A program made the position numbers and the translations under genes. Source: Azospirillum sp. B4 (GTDB taxonomy: Bacteria > Pseudomonadota > Alphaproteobacteria > Azospirillales > Azospirillaceae). From it: DNA of 64,000 bases. The stretch covers positions 62,001 through 126,000 of the forward strand of contig NZ_BACU01000527.1 of assembly GCF_000333275.1 (NCBI RefSeq). The letters are read 5' to 3'. Below are positions 7,676 through 16,209 of the stretch, piece by piece (the stretch's first letter is position 1; each line of letters opens with the position of its first letter). Below the pieces are notes generated by a model. The model searched no databases. It saw nothing but the letters and a program-made list of their open reading frames with translations, and was not told where the DNA came from.

Positions 7676-10081
7676 ATGGTTTTCAACAGTGAGCCAAGGC
7701 CGCTGGCGATGGTGGCCCAGGTGGCGGTCGGCAAGCGGTTTGCATTTGATAAGCGCCGGTTCATGCGGCGGGCGTCCTCCTGCGCCTTGTTGGCGGGCTT
7801 CGCCTTGGCGGCCCTCCATGCCGGTGCGGCCGTGGCCCAGCAAAGTAATCCGGCATCCACGTCCGCTGGGGATGATCAGCAGACCTTGCAGGAAATCGTC
7901 ATCTCGGCACGTCGGAAGGACGAGCGGCTTACCGATGTTCCTGTTTCCGTTACGGCGCTGTCCTCGGACTTTCTGGAAAAACAGAACATTCAGAGCTTTG
8001 CCGACTACGCGACGAAAATCCCCAATCTGACGTTCCAGTACGGCCAAGGATCGGATGGGACCGCGGTGGGCTTCAGCGGCGGCCGTCAAACGACGATACG
8101 CGGCGTTACCGGGACGAACACCACGGCCTATTATCTCAATGACACGCCGATCCCTTCAACGGTGAGTCCGCAGACCCTTGGTCTTGAGCGCATCGAGGTT
8201 CTGAAGGGGCCGCAAGGGACGCTGTTCGGCGCCAGTTCGATGGGCGGCAACGTACGCTTCATCACCAAGAAGCCATCCCTGATAAACAACGAGTCCTCGG
8301 TCCAACTCCAGGCGGGCGGGACGGATGGCGGCAGCATGGACGTTGGGGCCAATGCGCTGACGAATGTGGTTATTACGCCGGGCAAGGTGGCGATGAATTT
8401 CGCCGCCGGGGCACAACGGGACTCCGGTTACATCAAACGGGTTTTCCCGGATGCCAACGGCAACCCCGTCACCAGGGATGGGCAAGGGCGCCAAGACGAC
8501 TTCTCGGGAATGACCACCCTGCGTGTCCAATTGACCGAAGATCTGGAGGCATCCCTCACGGCCATGGGAGAGGTCTCGGAACTCCATGGCTTCCCCGCTG
8601 CCTACGTTCCGCTGCCTGACTTCAAGCCGGTTTCCTACACCGTTCATCGCGACCGGGACGTTCAGGAATATTCCAAGGATCACTGGGGGCTTGGCTCCCT
8701 GGTGCTGACCTACAATGGCAATGGCTACTCGGTCGTATCTTCCACCAGCTATTTCGATCGTAAGGTCCGGGAACTGGAGGATGATACCGAGGGTACGAAC
8801 CAATATTTCCAATCCGGCCTGGGTATCAACCTGCCGAGTGATCCCGCACTTTATGTCGTTGATGTCGTGCAGGACAAAAGGGTCACGCAAGAAAGTCGAA
8901 TTTCCTTTGATGAGGGCACTCTACTTCCGCATCTGTCCGGTGTGGCAGGTGTCTTCTATCAAGAAAAAGATGTGACGTTCCATCAGCCGCCAATCCATGT
9001 GCCGGACTTTATTACTGCCGGACTGCCACAGGATTATCAAAACTCCGATACCATTCCGACGCAGGAGGAGAATGTCGCCGCATTCGGTGAGCTGTATTAT
9101 GAGGTCGTGCCCAAGCTGACCCTTACCGTAGGCTTGCGCCAGTATTGGATAACGCAGCATGGCGACGCGCACGTGGCTACGGGCGTGGTCAATCCCCCCG
9201 ATGGCGCCTACGCTCCCGAACTGAACAATTTCCAATCGGGCCTGGTGCCCAAAGGGGTAGTATCCTACAAGATCGATGACGACGCGATGGTGTACGCCTC
9301 GGCGGCCAAAGGGTTCCGCGTCGGTGGCGCCCAGGCGCCCTTGCCCGACTTTTGCGCGGCCGATTTGGCCGCGATCGGCGTAAGCGCGGAGAAGGCGCAG
9401 CGCTTCCAGCCCGACTCTCTGTGGAGTTACGAGATCGGAGCCAAAGACCGGCTGGCCGGCGGGCGGTTGAATGTCTCTGTCGCCGGATTCCAAATCGACT
9501 GGTCGCAGGTACAACAGCAGGTCCAGCTTCCCCGCTGTTCATACAGTTTCCTGACCAATGCGGGTCGCGCACAAATTCGTGGCGGGGAGATGGAGGTATC
9601 GGGGCGCCCCTTCGCGGACGTTCCGCTGACCCTGCAATTCGGGTTGGGGTATACCGACGCTGTGCTCCAGGATCCGGGCCTCATTCCCCAGGCGCCGGAT
9701 ACCCGTCTGACCCAGGTTCCGAGATGGACAGGGACGGTATCCGGATATTATGAGACAGCGATTAGCGCCTCCACTGATCTGTTTGTCGCCGCCGACTACA
9801 GTTACACGGGCGCGGTTCTGGTCCCGAATATCGGCGCCAGCGGCTTCCTGAGGCGCGAGCCCTTCAACATCGTCAACGGCAATATCGGTGTGCGGTTCGG
9901 CGGGTCAACGCTGTCGATCTATGGCAAGAACCTGCTCAACGAACGTTTGAACTATGGCAATCTTTATCCGTCCGGTTTCGTTCGTCAGGAGATTCTGCCG
10001 AACGGAACGTCCCAGGCCCTGCCCATGGCCGCGGTTAGCCGGCCGCGCCAACTCGGTATCCAATACAGGGTCGATTTCTGA
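7676..10081 (+). CDS. TonB-dependent outer-membrane receptor
   Basis: An 801-residue protein; ATG 7676 follows GGGAG in a good position. The N terminus is long and basic, then has a hydrophobic stretch ending AAVAQQ, fitting an extended signal peptide. A TonB-box-like segment (EIVISARRK) precedes the plug domain (TTIRGV, VEVLKGPQGTLFG-type motif near residue 180), and the C terminus shows the aromatic beta-barrel pattern ending in YRVDF. It should import a substrate across the outer membrane using TonB energy. Adjacent aromatic/amine catabolic genes suggest an aromatic or conjugated compound rather than iron-siderophore, but the ligand is unknown. Confidence 0.95.
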   Translation: MVFNSEPRPLAMVAQVAVGKRFAFDKRRFMRRASSCALLAGFALAALHAGAAVAQQSNPASTSAGDDQQTLQEIVISARRKDERLTDVPVSVTALSSDFLEKQNIQSFADYATKIPNLTFQYGQGSDGTAVGFSGGRQTTIRGVTGTNTTAYYLNDTPIPSTVSPQTLGLERIEVLKGPQGTLFGASSMGGNVRFITKKPSLINNESSVQLQAGGTDGGSMDVGANALTNVVITPGKVAMNFAAGAQRDSGYIKRVFPDANGNPVTRDGQGRQDDFSGMTTLRVQLTEDLEASLTAMGEVSELHGFPAAYVPLPDFKPVSYTVHRDRDVQEYSKDHWGLGSLVLTYNGNGYSVVSSTSYFDRKVRELEDDTEGTNQYFQSGLGINLPSDPALYVVDVVQDKRVTQESRISFDEGTLLPHLSGVAGVFYQEKDVTFHQPPIHVPDFITAGLPQDYQNSDTIPTQEENVAAFGELYYEVVPKLTLTVGLRQYWITQHGDAHVATGVVNPPDGAYAPELNNFQSGLVPKGVVSYKIDDDAMVYASAAKGFRVGGAQAPLPDFCAADLAAIGVSAEKAQRFQPDSLWSYEIGAKDRLAGGRLNVSVAGFQIDWSQVQQQVQLPRCSYSFLTNAGRAQIRGGEMEVSGRPFADVPLTLQFGLGYTDAVLQDPGLIPQAPDTRLTQVPRWTGTVSGYYETAISASTDLFVAADYSYTGAVLVPNIGASGFLRREPFNIVNGNIGVRFGGSTLSIYGKNLLNERLNYGNLYPSGFVRQEILPNGTSQALPMAAVSRPRQLGIQYRVDF

Positions 10082-10160
10082 AATCGGCGGCGTGGCCGGC
10101 GTTCCTGGCATGTCGCCGGGGCGCCGGCCACGGCCTAGCCCGGGCGCGTAACCGGGGGCC

Positions 10161-10178
10161 AACGGTTTCAGAACCGTT
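10161..10178. promoter_or_regulatory. Palindromic operator candidate, copy 2
   Basis: AACGGTT (10161-10167), four-base spacer TCAG, AACCGTT (10172-10178), followed by AAC as in copy 1. It lies between the TonB receptor (ends 10081) and the cytochrome gene (starts 10350). There is no T-run after it, so a terminator is less likely than a protein-binding site for the cytochrome promoter. Confidence 0.5.
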
Positions 10179-10349
10179 AACCCATCATGATCACGCGCCC
10201 GGCGGGCGATGCTTCGGGCGGCGCGCCCTGCCAGAGTGGCCGGCACTTCGCGATGTGTGCCAGCGCTCCCCGGCGCGACCGGGCGCGGGCCAGATACGGA
10301 GGTTCAATTATGAAAAAGGGGAGACGTGTCATGCTTCGAGGGGCCGCGT

Positions 10350-11009
10350 ATGATCGGGCCTGATGCTGAAACGGCAGGCCACGCCCAGGGACCTGGGGCG
10401 GGCGGCCTGCGGAAAGCCCACCGGCGCCTGCCCAGCGCCGCCGTGGCCATCGTCTTAATCTGCGGTGCCGTGGCCGGGGCAGGGCGTTGGTACGTCGCAC
10501 GCGCGGAAACGGCCCCGGTCGTGTCAACGCAGGCGGCGAAGTCCGGATCGCCATTTCGGGTGTATGCGACCATCCAGGAACTGATGGACAGCACGGTTGA
10601 CCCGGCGGCGGACGGTGTTTGGGATTCCGTCGCGGTCATCAGCACCCAGGCCGGTGTCGAAAAGCGGGAACCGCGGACCCCCGAGGAATGGCAGGAGGTC
10701 CGGCGCCATGCGCTCACCCTCCTGGAAGCCATGAACCTCGTGGTGATGGAGGGGCGCCACGCCGCGCCGCCTGGCGCTCAGCCGAAGCTGGGCGAACTCG
10801 CCCCCAAACAGATCGACGCCATGATCCAGGCGAACCGGCCCGCTTTCGCCGCCTTCGCCGACGACGTCAGAAACAGGACGCTGGAGGCGCTGGCGGCCAT
10901 CGACAAGCGGGACGTCAAGGCGCTGGTTGTCGCCGGCGGTAATCTTGATCAGGCCTGTGAGTCCTGTCACGTGACCTTCTGGTATCCGGGGTCAGCGAAA
11001 CCCCGGTGA
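10350..11009 (+). CDS. Membrane-anchored class II (c'-type) cytochrome c
   Basis: A 219-residue protein. ATG 10350 has GAGGGG upstream; a GTG at 10326 is possible but less well placed. One hydrophobic segment near residues 27-45 is a signal anchor or uncleaved signal. The haem-binding motif CESCH is at residues 203-207, very close to the C terminus, which is characteristic of cytochrome c'/c-556 four-helix bundle proteins. It probably acts in the periplasm as an electron carrier or gas-binding protein. It is convergent with the flavin reductase gene, which ends 12 bases away. A link to catabolism is only positional. Confidence 0.82.
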   Translation: MIGPDAETAGHAQGPGAGGLRKAHRRLPSAAVAIVLICGAVAGAGRWYVARAETAPVVSTQAAKSGSPFRVYATIQELMDSTVDPAADGVWDSVAVISTQAGVEKREPRTPEEWQEVRRHALTLLEAMNLVVMEGRHAAPPGAQPKLGELAPKQIDAMIQANRPAFAAFADDVRNRTLEALAAIDKRDVKALVVAGGNLDQACESCHVTFWYPGSAKPR

Positions 11010-11021
11010 TTCAAGGTTGGC

Positions 11022-11540
11022 TCAGTCCGCGGCTGGCGCGCGCAAGGCCGCGGGCGGAGACAGGTGGTGAAACGCCCGGGCGAAGTAAATGAGGCCGTCG
11101 GCGCGTTCATTGATGCGGATGGCCTGCACCCGGGCGAACAGAACGCCGTGGGTACCCACGTCGTTTATGGCATCTACCGTGCAATCCAGGGCGACCGCGG
11201 CGTCGCGCAAAACCGGTGCCCCAGTGTGGAGGGTGTCCCACTCCAATTCGTTGGCAAATCGCTCGGCGGCTGGGGATCCCGGTGTCGCGAACAGCCTGCA
11301 GAGGCCTTCATGCTGTGCGGCCAGGACATTGACGCAGACGACGCCGTTTGTTTTCAGGGTTTGGTAGCCCCGGGATGACCGATTGATGCAGGCTAGCAAG
11401 GTCGCCGGTTGATCGGTGACGCTGCAGACGGCCGAGACCGTCATGCCATGACGCCCGGCGGGGCCATCGGACGTGACGATGCAGACAGCGGCACCCATCC
11501 GCGCCATGGCCGCACGGAATTGGTCTTTTTCCACCGACAT
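11022..11540 (-). CDS. RutF/HpaC-type NAD(P)H:flavin reductase
   Basis: A 172-residue protein; ATG 11540 has a GGGGGA site, so the longer frame to 11630 is not used. The N-terminal half (FRAAMARMGAAVCIVTSDGP, then TVSAVCSVTDQPATLL) is very close to E. coli RutF as I recall it, and the family also includes HpaC and HsaB. These enzymes supply reduced FMN/FAD to a partner monooxygenase. Two candidate partners occur in the window: the acyl-CoA-dehydrogenase-fold hydroxylase at 13768 and the RutA-like monooxygenase at 54222. The nearer one is more likely, but the RutF-like signature makes the second worth testing. Confidence 0.88.
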   Translation of the reverse strand: MSVEKDQFRAAMARMGAAVCIVTSDGPAGRHGMTVSAVCSVTDQPATLLACINRSSRGYQTLKTNGVVCVNVLAAQHEGLCRLFATPGSPAAERFANELEWDTLHTGAPVLRDAAVALDCTVDAINDVGTHGVLFARVQAIRINERADGLIYFARAFHHLSPPAALRAPAAD

Positions 11541-11658
11541 GGCGTTTCCCCCGATGCATATGCCCGGGCTGCGGCCCCATGCCGCGCCGGCTGTCTTTGG
11601 ATCATAATTGGAACAATCATCAGTTAACAAGACAAACGTTGCTAAAGAGAGACAATTG

Positions 11659-11724
11659 GGGCATGCTCACAGGGCCATATAATCTGTTGGGGGGCTATCC
11701 AGAATGATTGCAGAGAGCATGCCC
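11659..11724. promoter_or_regulatory. Spaced inverted repeat in divergent promoter region
   Basis: GGGCATGCTC (11659-11668) and its exact reverse complement GAGCATGCCC (11715-11724) are separated by 46 bases between the divergent flavin reductase and MFS genes. Each half contains the palindrome GCATGC. The AT-richer spacer may contain a promoter. This layout fits regulator binding with looping, but no regulator is assigned. Confidence 0.4.
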
Positions 11725-11756
11725 GTGTCCTGGCCTGAGGGCCCGGCCGTCGTCGT

Positions 11757-12935
11757 GTGGACATGGTGATGGCGCACCCCACCCGGCTCGATACGCCGGG
11801 GCTGCTCGCCGCCGTGGTGCTTGGGACCCTGGGCGGTTTGACGATCATGATCGTGCCGGGCTTTGTCGGCTTGGTCGGCAGCCTCACCGGACTGGACGAT
11901 CAATCACTTGGGTACGTGGCATCCTGGGACATCAACGCCATGGCTGTCGCAATCGGCGCCGGCACGTTCCTGATCTCGCGGTTCAACTGGCGTCATCTGG
12001 CGCTTCTCGCCCTGGCGATCATCGGTATCGGCAATCTCTGGACCGCCACGTGCGTGACCTACCCCGCCGTTGTTGCCGCGCGCGTGCTCGCGGGATGCGG
12101 CGAGGGGCTGGCGATCGCGGTGTCGTTCGCCGCCTTGGGAAGCGCGTCCAATCCCGATCGTGCTTTCGGCATTTATCTGGTGGTCGGTTTGACCGTCAGC
12201 GCAGGGATCCTGGTGGTCCTGCCGGCCCTCCAGGTGTTGATCGGTCCGTCAGCGATGTTCATCGGGCTGGCGTTGATTGCCGTGTCTGCCGCCGCCATCG
12301 TAAAATGGCTGCCGACCCACAGTTCCATGTCCGCCGTGAACGCCCTGGACGGTGTTTCCATTCAGAAGGTCATGACGGTCGCCGGGCTCACAGGCGTGTT
12401 CCTGTATTTCATCGCTCAAGGGGCCATGTGGAGCTATTTTGAGCGGATTGGTGCGAGCAACGGCATTGATCCGGACGTTATCGGCCAAGCCATGGGGGTC
12501 TCGTCCTTTTCCGGCACGGGTGGGGCGCTGGTCGCCGTTCTTCTGACGAGCCGGGTCAGCCGCGCCTGGTTGCTGGCTGGCAGCGGCGCGATCTCCTTGC
12601 TGAGTTTTTGGCTGTTGATGGGGACCGTATCGGCCGCGCAACTGTTCGTCGCCGGCATACTCTTCAATTTCGGATGGAACCTGGCCCAACCCCTGCTTTC
12701 CGGCGTCTGCGCCGAGGCGGATGCGAGGGGGCGCGTTGTCGTCGCCATGGGATGCATCCAGACCGTGGGCTTCGGTGTCGGGCCCGCCCTGGCGGCGGCC
12801 TTGCTGACGGGTCACAACTTCGTCCCGGCGGCGTGGATGAGCACGGCGGTCCTGATCTGCAGCCTTGCCATCGTCCTTGGCGGTTTGCGGGCTCGCGGCC
12901 TGCAATCCATGCCCCGCAATTCCGCTGTGCCGTGA
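11757..12935 (+). CDS. MFS transporter
   Basis: About 392 residues with around twelve hydrophobic helices typical of the major facilitator superfamily. The start is uncertain: GTG 11757, ATG 11763 and ATG 11769 are clustered in frame and none has a strong ribosome site. It is divergent from the flavin reductase and ends 26 bases before the SDR gene, which reads the same way, so it probably heads the MFS-SDR-monooxygenase operon. It is likely the inner-membrane importer for the compound hydroxylated by the monooxygenase; efflux cannot be excluded. Confidence 0.85.
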   Translation: MDMVMAHPTRLDTPGLLAAVVLGTLGGLTIMIVPGFVGLVGSLTGLDDQSLGYVASWDINAMAVAIGAGTFLISRFNWRHLALLALAIIGIGNLWTATCVTYPAVVAARVLAGCGEGLAIAVSFAALGSASNPDRAFGIYLVVGLTVSAGILVVLPALQVLIGPSAMFIGLALIAVSAAAIVKWLPTHSSMSAVNALDGVSIQKVMTVAGLTGVFLYFIAQGAMWSYFERIGASNGIDPDVIGQAMGVSSFSGTGGALVAVLLTSRVSRAWLLAGSGAISLLSFWLLMGTVSAAQLFVAGILFNFGWNLAQPLLSGVCAEADARGRVVVAMGCIQTVGFGVGPALAAALLTGHNFVPAAWMSTAVLICSLAIVLGGLRARGLQSMPRNSAVP

Positions 12936-12961
12936 ACGCGGCCGCACATGTTGAGAAGAAA

Positions 12962-13756
12962 ATGAAGCTGGAATTGAATGAGCGCGTCGCCATCGTCACG
13001 GGCGGCAGTTCCGGCATTGGCCGGGCCGTGGCCAAGGTGCTGGCGCAAGAGGGCGCCCGGGTGGTCATCACCGCCCGGCGCGGCGACAAGTTGAGCAGGG
13101 CGGCGGCGGAACTGGAGGCGGAGACGGAAGGGACAGTCCTGCCCATTCCTTCGGACACGACCGACCAAGCCCGGGTCGACAGCATGGTGACGGCCGCCAT
13201 CGACGCCTTCGGCCGCATCGACATCCTCGTCAACTGTGCAGCCAACCCGTCCAGCCCGGCGCATGGCGAGATTCGGCATCTGGACGATGGCGCGCTGCTG
13301 GGCGATCTGGACACGAAGGTGGTGGGCTATGCCCGCTGCGCGAAAGCCGTGGCCCCGCACATGGTGAGACGCCGCTGGGGTAGGATCATCAACATCGGCG
13401 GATTGACGGGCCGATCGTCCAACCTGCTTAGCGGCATGCGCAACGTTGCCGTCTGCCACTTGACCAAGACCCTGTCGGATCAATTGGGCCCTGAGGGCGT
13501 GACGGTGAACGCCCTGCATCCCGGCGTCACCCAGACCGAACACATCGTTGAGCTTTTTGAGACCGAGGCGGCCAAGCGCGGGGTGACCCCCGCTGAGATC
13601 GAGGCGGAGTTCTCGGCGGCGACCCCCATTCGTCGGGTCATCCTGGCGGAGGAGGTGGGGTACGCCGTCGCCTTTCTCGCGTCGCCGCTGGCCGCGGCCA
13701 TAACGGGGGAATCCCTGGCGGTCGATGGCGGCATCACGCGGGGTATTTACTTGTAA
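12962..13756 (+). CDS. SDR-family oxidoreductase without the catalytic Tyr
   Basis: A 264-residue protein starting at ATG 12962 after GAGAAGAA. The cofactor motif TGGSSGIG (residues 13-20), the NCAA variant of NNAG, and the terminal GESLAVDGG are all short-chain dehydrogenase features. The usual YxxxK motif is altered: in VAVCHLTKTL the position four before the Lys is Cys, not Tyr. The SDR at 20219 has the same local sequence with Val. The two proteins share LSGMRN-x-A and VNxxHPGVT segments and are clear paralogues of one unusual subgroup. Function may not be a standard alcohol dehydrogenase. Confidence 0.85.
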   Translation: MKLELNERVAIVTGGSSGIGRAVAKVLAQEGARVVITARRGDKLSRAAAELEAETEGTVLPIPSDTTDQARVDSMVTAAIDAFGRIDILVNCAANPSSPAHGEIRHLDDGALLGDLDTKVVGYARCAKAVAPHMVRRRWGRIINIGGLTGRSSNLLSGMRNVAVCHLTKTLSDQLGPEGVTVNALHPGVTQTEHIVELFETEAAKRGVTPAEIEAEFSAATPIRRVILAEEVGYAVAFLASPLAAAITGESLAVDGGITRGIYL

Positions 13757-13767
13757 GGAGAAGAATC

Positions 13768-15012
13768 ATGCAGGCAGAGGAGGCGTGGGCACAGCCCTCA
13801 TATACACCCATATCCGGGGCCGGCCAGGCCGCCAACGACGCGTCGGATTTGGCCGATCAGTTGCTTCGGCAGGCTGAGGCGATGATCCCGGTACTGAAGT
13901 CCCGGTCCCGGGCGGCCATCGAGGCGGGGCAAATCCCCGCGGAAACCATCCAGGAATTCACGGATGCCGGCTTTTTCAAAGTTCTGCAGCCCGCGCGCTA
14001 CGGTGGATACGAACTGCCGCCGCAGGTGTACTGCGCCATCGCCCGCACCCTGGCCGAAGGCTGCATGAGCAGCGCGTGGGTCTATGCCGTGATTGCCGTC
14101 CATAACTGGCAATTGGCACTGTTCGACGATCGCGCCGCGCAGGAGGTGTGGGGCGAGGACCCCGCCGTGCGCATCAGCTCCTCTTACATGCCGGTGGGAA
14201 AGGTGACGGTGGTGCCCGGCGGCTACCGCCTGTCGGGGCGATGGGCGTTCTCCAGCGGGTCCGCGCATTGCGACTGGGTCATCCTCGGTGCGATGGTTCC
14301 CACCACGGAAGCGAACGCCAAGCCCGATCCACGCAACTTTCTCATCCCCCGCGCCGACTATCGGATCGTCGACAACTGGGACGTCATGGGACTGCGCGCG
14401 ACCGGCAGCAACGACATCGTCGTCAACGACGCCTTCGTGCCAGAGCATCGGACCATCCGGGAATTGGACATGTTCGCCATGGATTGTCCGGGGCACGCCA
14501 ACAACACGTCAGCCCTCTACAAGATGCCGTTCGCCCAGATCTTCAACAGGACGGTGTCAACCACTTCCCTGGGGGCGCTGAAATCCGCCCTGGATGTCTT
14601 CATCGAGACCACGAGGGAGAAGCGCGCCACCTACACGGGTGACCGCCTGGCCCGGGACACGACCATCCAGCATGCGGTGGTCCAGGTAGAGAGGACGCTG
14701 GACGAACTCTCCCTCGTGCTTGACCGGGATTGCCGCGAATTGATGGAAAGGGCCATCGGCGGCGACTGGCCGATCGCGCGGCGGGCGGCCCTGGGGGCAT
14801 CGACCACGGGCATGGTGGAGCGATGTGTCGATGCCATCGACACCTTGATGACGTTCAGTGGCGCCAAGGCCGTATTCCGGGGCAACCCCGTCCAGCAGGC
14901 ATTCCTGGACATCCACACGGCGCGGGCCCACGTGGCCAACAACCCTTATCCCTACGCCCGTAACCTAGGCGCCGTGCGTTTTGGATTTGAAAACGACTCC
15001 CTGGACATTTGA
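13768..15012 (+). CDS. Flavin-dependent monooxygenase, HsaA/HpaB-C2 type (acyl-CoA dehydrogenase fold)
   Basis: A 414-residue protein with AAGGAG before ATG 13768. The middle segment SGRWAFSSGSAHCDW, the MGLRATGSNDIVV segment and the C-terminal helical domain match the oxygenase components of two-component flavin hydroxylases (HsaA, C2-hydroxyphenylacetate hydroxylase, DszC) rather than true acyl-CoA dehydrogenases. Such enzymes take reduced flavin from a small reductase and ortho-hydroxylate a phenol to a catechol. The RutF/HpaC-type reductase at 11022 is the obvious partner. It is 11 bases after the SDR, so is co-transcribed with it. Confidence 0.88.
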   Translation: MQAEEAWAQPSYTPISGAGQAANDASDLADQLLRQAEAMIPVLKSRSRAAIEAGQIPAETIQEFTDAGFFKVLQPARYGGYELPPQVYCAIARTLAEGCMSSAWVYAVIAVHNWQLALFDDRAAQEVWGEDPAVRISSSYMPVGKVTVVPGGYRLSGRWAFSSGSAHCDWVILGAMVPTTEANAKPDPRNFLIPRADYRIVDNWDVMGLRATGSNDIVVNDAFVPEHRTIRELDMFAMDCPGHANNTSALYKMPFAQIFNRTVSTTSLGALKSALDVFIETTREKRATYTGDRLARDTTIQHAVVQVERTLDELSLVLDRDCRELMERAIGGDWPIARRAALGASTTGMVERCVDAIDTLMTFSGAKAVFRGNPVQQAFLDIHTARAHVANNPYPYARNLGAVRFGFENDSLDI

Positions 15013-15019
15013 GCGTGTG

Positions 15020-15044
15020 GGCGGGCGTCCGCGTGACGCCCGCC
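15020..15044. terminator. Hairpin between convergent genes
   Basis: A 10-bp perfect stem (15020-15029 with 15035-15044) and 5-base loop lie between the monooxygenase stop (15012) and the LysR stop (15055). No T-run follows on either strand, so it is a weak or factor-assisted terminator. Its stem sequence is nearly the same as the hairpin at 16150-16174. Confidence 0.5.
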
Positions 15045-15054
15045 TCCACCGGCT

Positions 15055-15996
15055 TCAGGAGGCGTCGGCATATCCGAAGGCCTCTTCGCTGCGGGCCTTG
15101 GCGGAGGGAAGGTTCACGGACAGGAAGTCGACAAAGGCTTTGACCTTCGCCAGCAGGTAATTGCCCCGGGGGAAGATCAGGTACAAAGGCACCTTGGCCG
15201 AGACGTGGTTTGAAAGGATCACCTCCAGCCGGTTGCCGGCGATGTCCTGTTCCAGCAGGAAACGGGGCAGGAAGGCGATGCCCATGCCGGCGAGGATGGC
15301 CTGGCGGGTCATGCGCACGCTGTTTGAGGTCAACTGCCCGCGCACCACCGGGACGACCAGATCCTTGGAAAGTTGCCATTCCCCGGGACGCGAGAGATGG
15401 GTTTCCACAACGCAGTCGTGTTCCTTCAACTCCGCCGGGGAGGAGGGCGTGCCGTGTTTGGCGAAATAGTCTGGCGATCCCGCCAGCACCATGTCGTATT
15501 CGCACAACTTGACGGCGTCGAGGGCGGAATCGTAGGGCTCGCCAACCCAGAACGCCGCATCGAAATGGCCGCGCAGCAGATCGACCTGACTGTCGGAAAG
15601 GTTCAGGTGGATCCGGACGTCCGGATGCTGTGTCAGGAACTGGGGAATGAACTCGGTCACTCGGAACAGGGACGCCACGACGGGGGCGTTGATCTTCAGG
15701 TCGCCGCGGGGCGTCGTCAGCATGCCCGCCATGACCTGGTTGGCTTCGTTGACCTCGTCAATGATGCGGGCGCAGCGATCATAGATTTGCTGGCCAGCCG
15801 GCGTGACCGAGATGCTGCGCGTCGTCCGGTCCAGAAGTTTGGTTCCGGCATCCGTCTCCAACTGGGCGATCTGACGGCTGACCGCCGCCTTTGAGCAGTT
15901 CAACCACTTCGCGGCGGCCGAAAAACTTCCCGTGCTGACCACCGCCGCGAACGACATCAGGGCGACAGCGTTCCCGACTTCAATCTTTTCATCCAT
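15055..15996 (-). CDS. LysR-family transcriptional regulator
   Basis: A 313-residue protein with the LysR winged helix-turn-helix at about residues 13-72 (SFSAAAKWLNCSKAAVSRQI) followed by a periplasmic-binding-fold effector domain; in the CrgA/DmlR-like group by its RSISVTPAG segment. It is a likely local regulator of region A, sensing an aromatic or amine intermediate. It is convergent with the monooxygenase gene. A palindrome TGACC-CGAA-GGTCA lies 51-64 bases upstream of its start. Confidence 0.93.
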   Translation of the reverse strand: MDEKIEVGNAVALMSFAAVVSTGSFSAAAKWLNCSKAAVSRQIAQLETDAGTKLLDRTTRSISVTPAGQQIYDRCARIIDEVNEANQVMAGMLTTPRGDLKINAPVVASLFRVTEFIPQFLTQHPDVRIHLNLSDSQVDLLRGHFDAAFWVGEPYDSALDAVKLCEYDMVLAGSPDYFAKHGTPSSPAELKEHDCVVETHLSRPGEWQLSKDLVVPVVRGQLTSNSVRMTRQAILAGMGIAFLPRFLLEQDIAGNRLEVILSNHVSAKVPLYLIFPRGNYLLAKVKAFVDFLSVNLPSAKARSEEAFGYADAS

Positions 15997-16046
15997 GGCA
16001 CGTATGTATCGTTATTTTTGCATTAAGTGAACAATAGCGCCAAACC

Positions 16047-16060
16047 TGACCCGAAGGTCA
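16047..16060. promoter_or_regulatory. Palindrome upstream of LysR gene
   Basis: TGACC-CGAA-GGTCA is a perfect 5-bp inverted repeat with a 4-base centre, 51 bases upstream of the LysR start codon in the only AT-richer stretch nearby. It could be an autoregulatory site. The assignment is tentative because it is short. Confidence 0.35.
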
Positions 16061-16149
16061 ACAATTCGATTTTACCCGTTGATGATGATTTTCTTGTGAT
16101 GGATACGCCGGATTGGCCATGAGGCGCGGGGAGGGGAGCCAATGGCACT

Positions 16150-16174
16150 CACGCCCGCCGGTGAGGCGGGCGTG
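16150..16174. terminator. Hairpin downstream of VOC gene
   Basis: A 10-bp perfect stem (16150-16159 with 16165-16174), 5-base loop, 36 bases past the stop of the leftward VOC gene. No clear T-run. It probably ends the ALDH-propeller-VOC transcript. Confidence 0.5.
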
Positions 16175-16209
16175 GTTGCGCATGCTCGGACCGTGGGTAA
16201 TGGACCACG

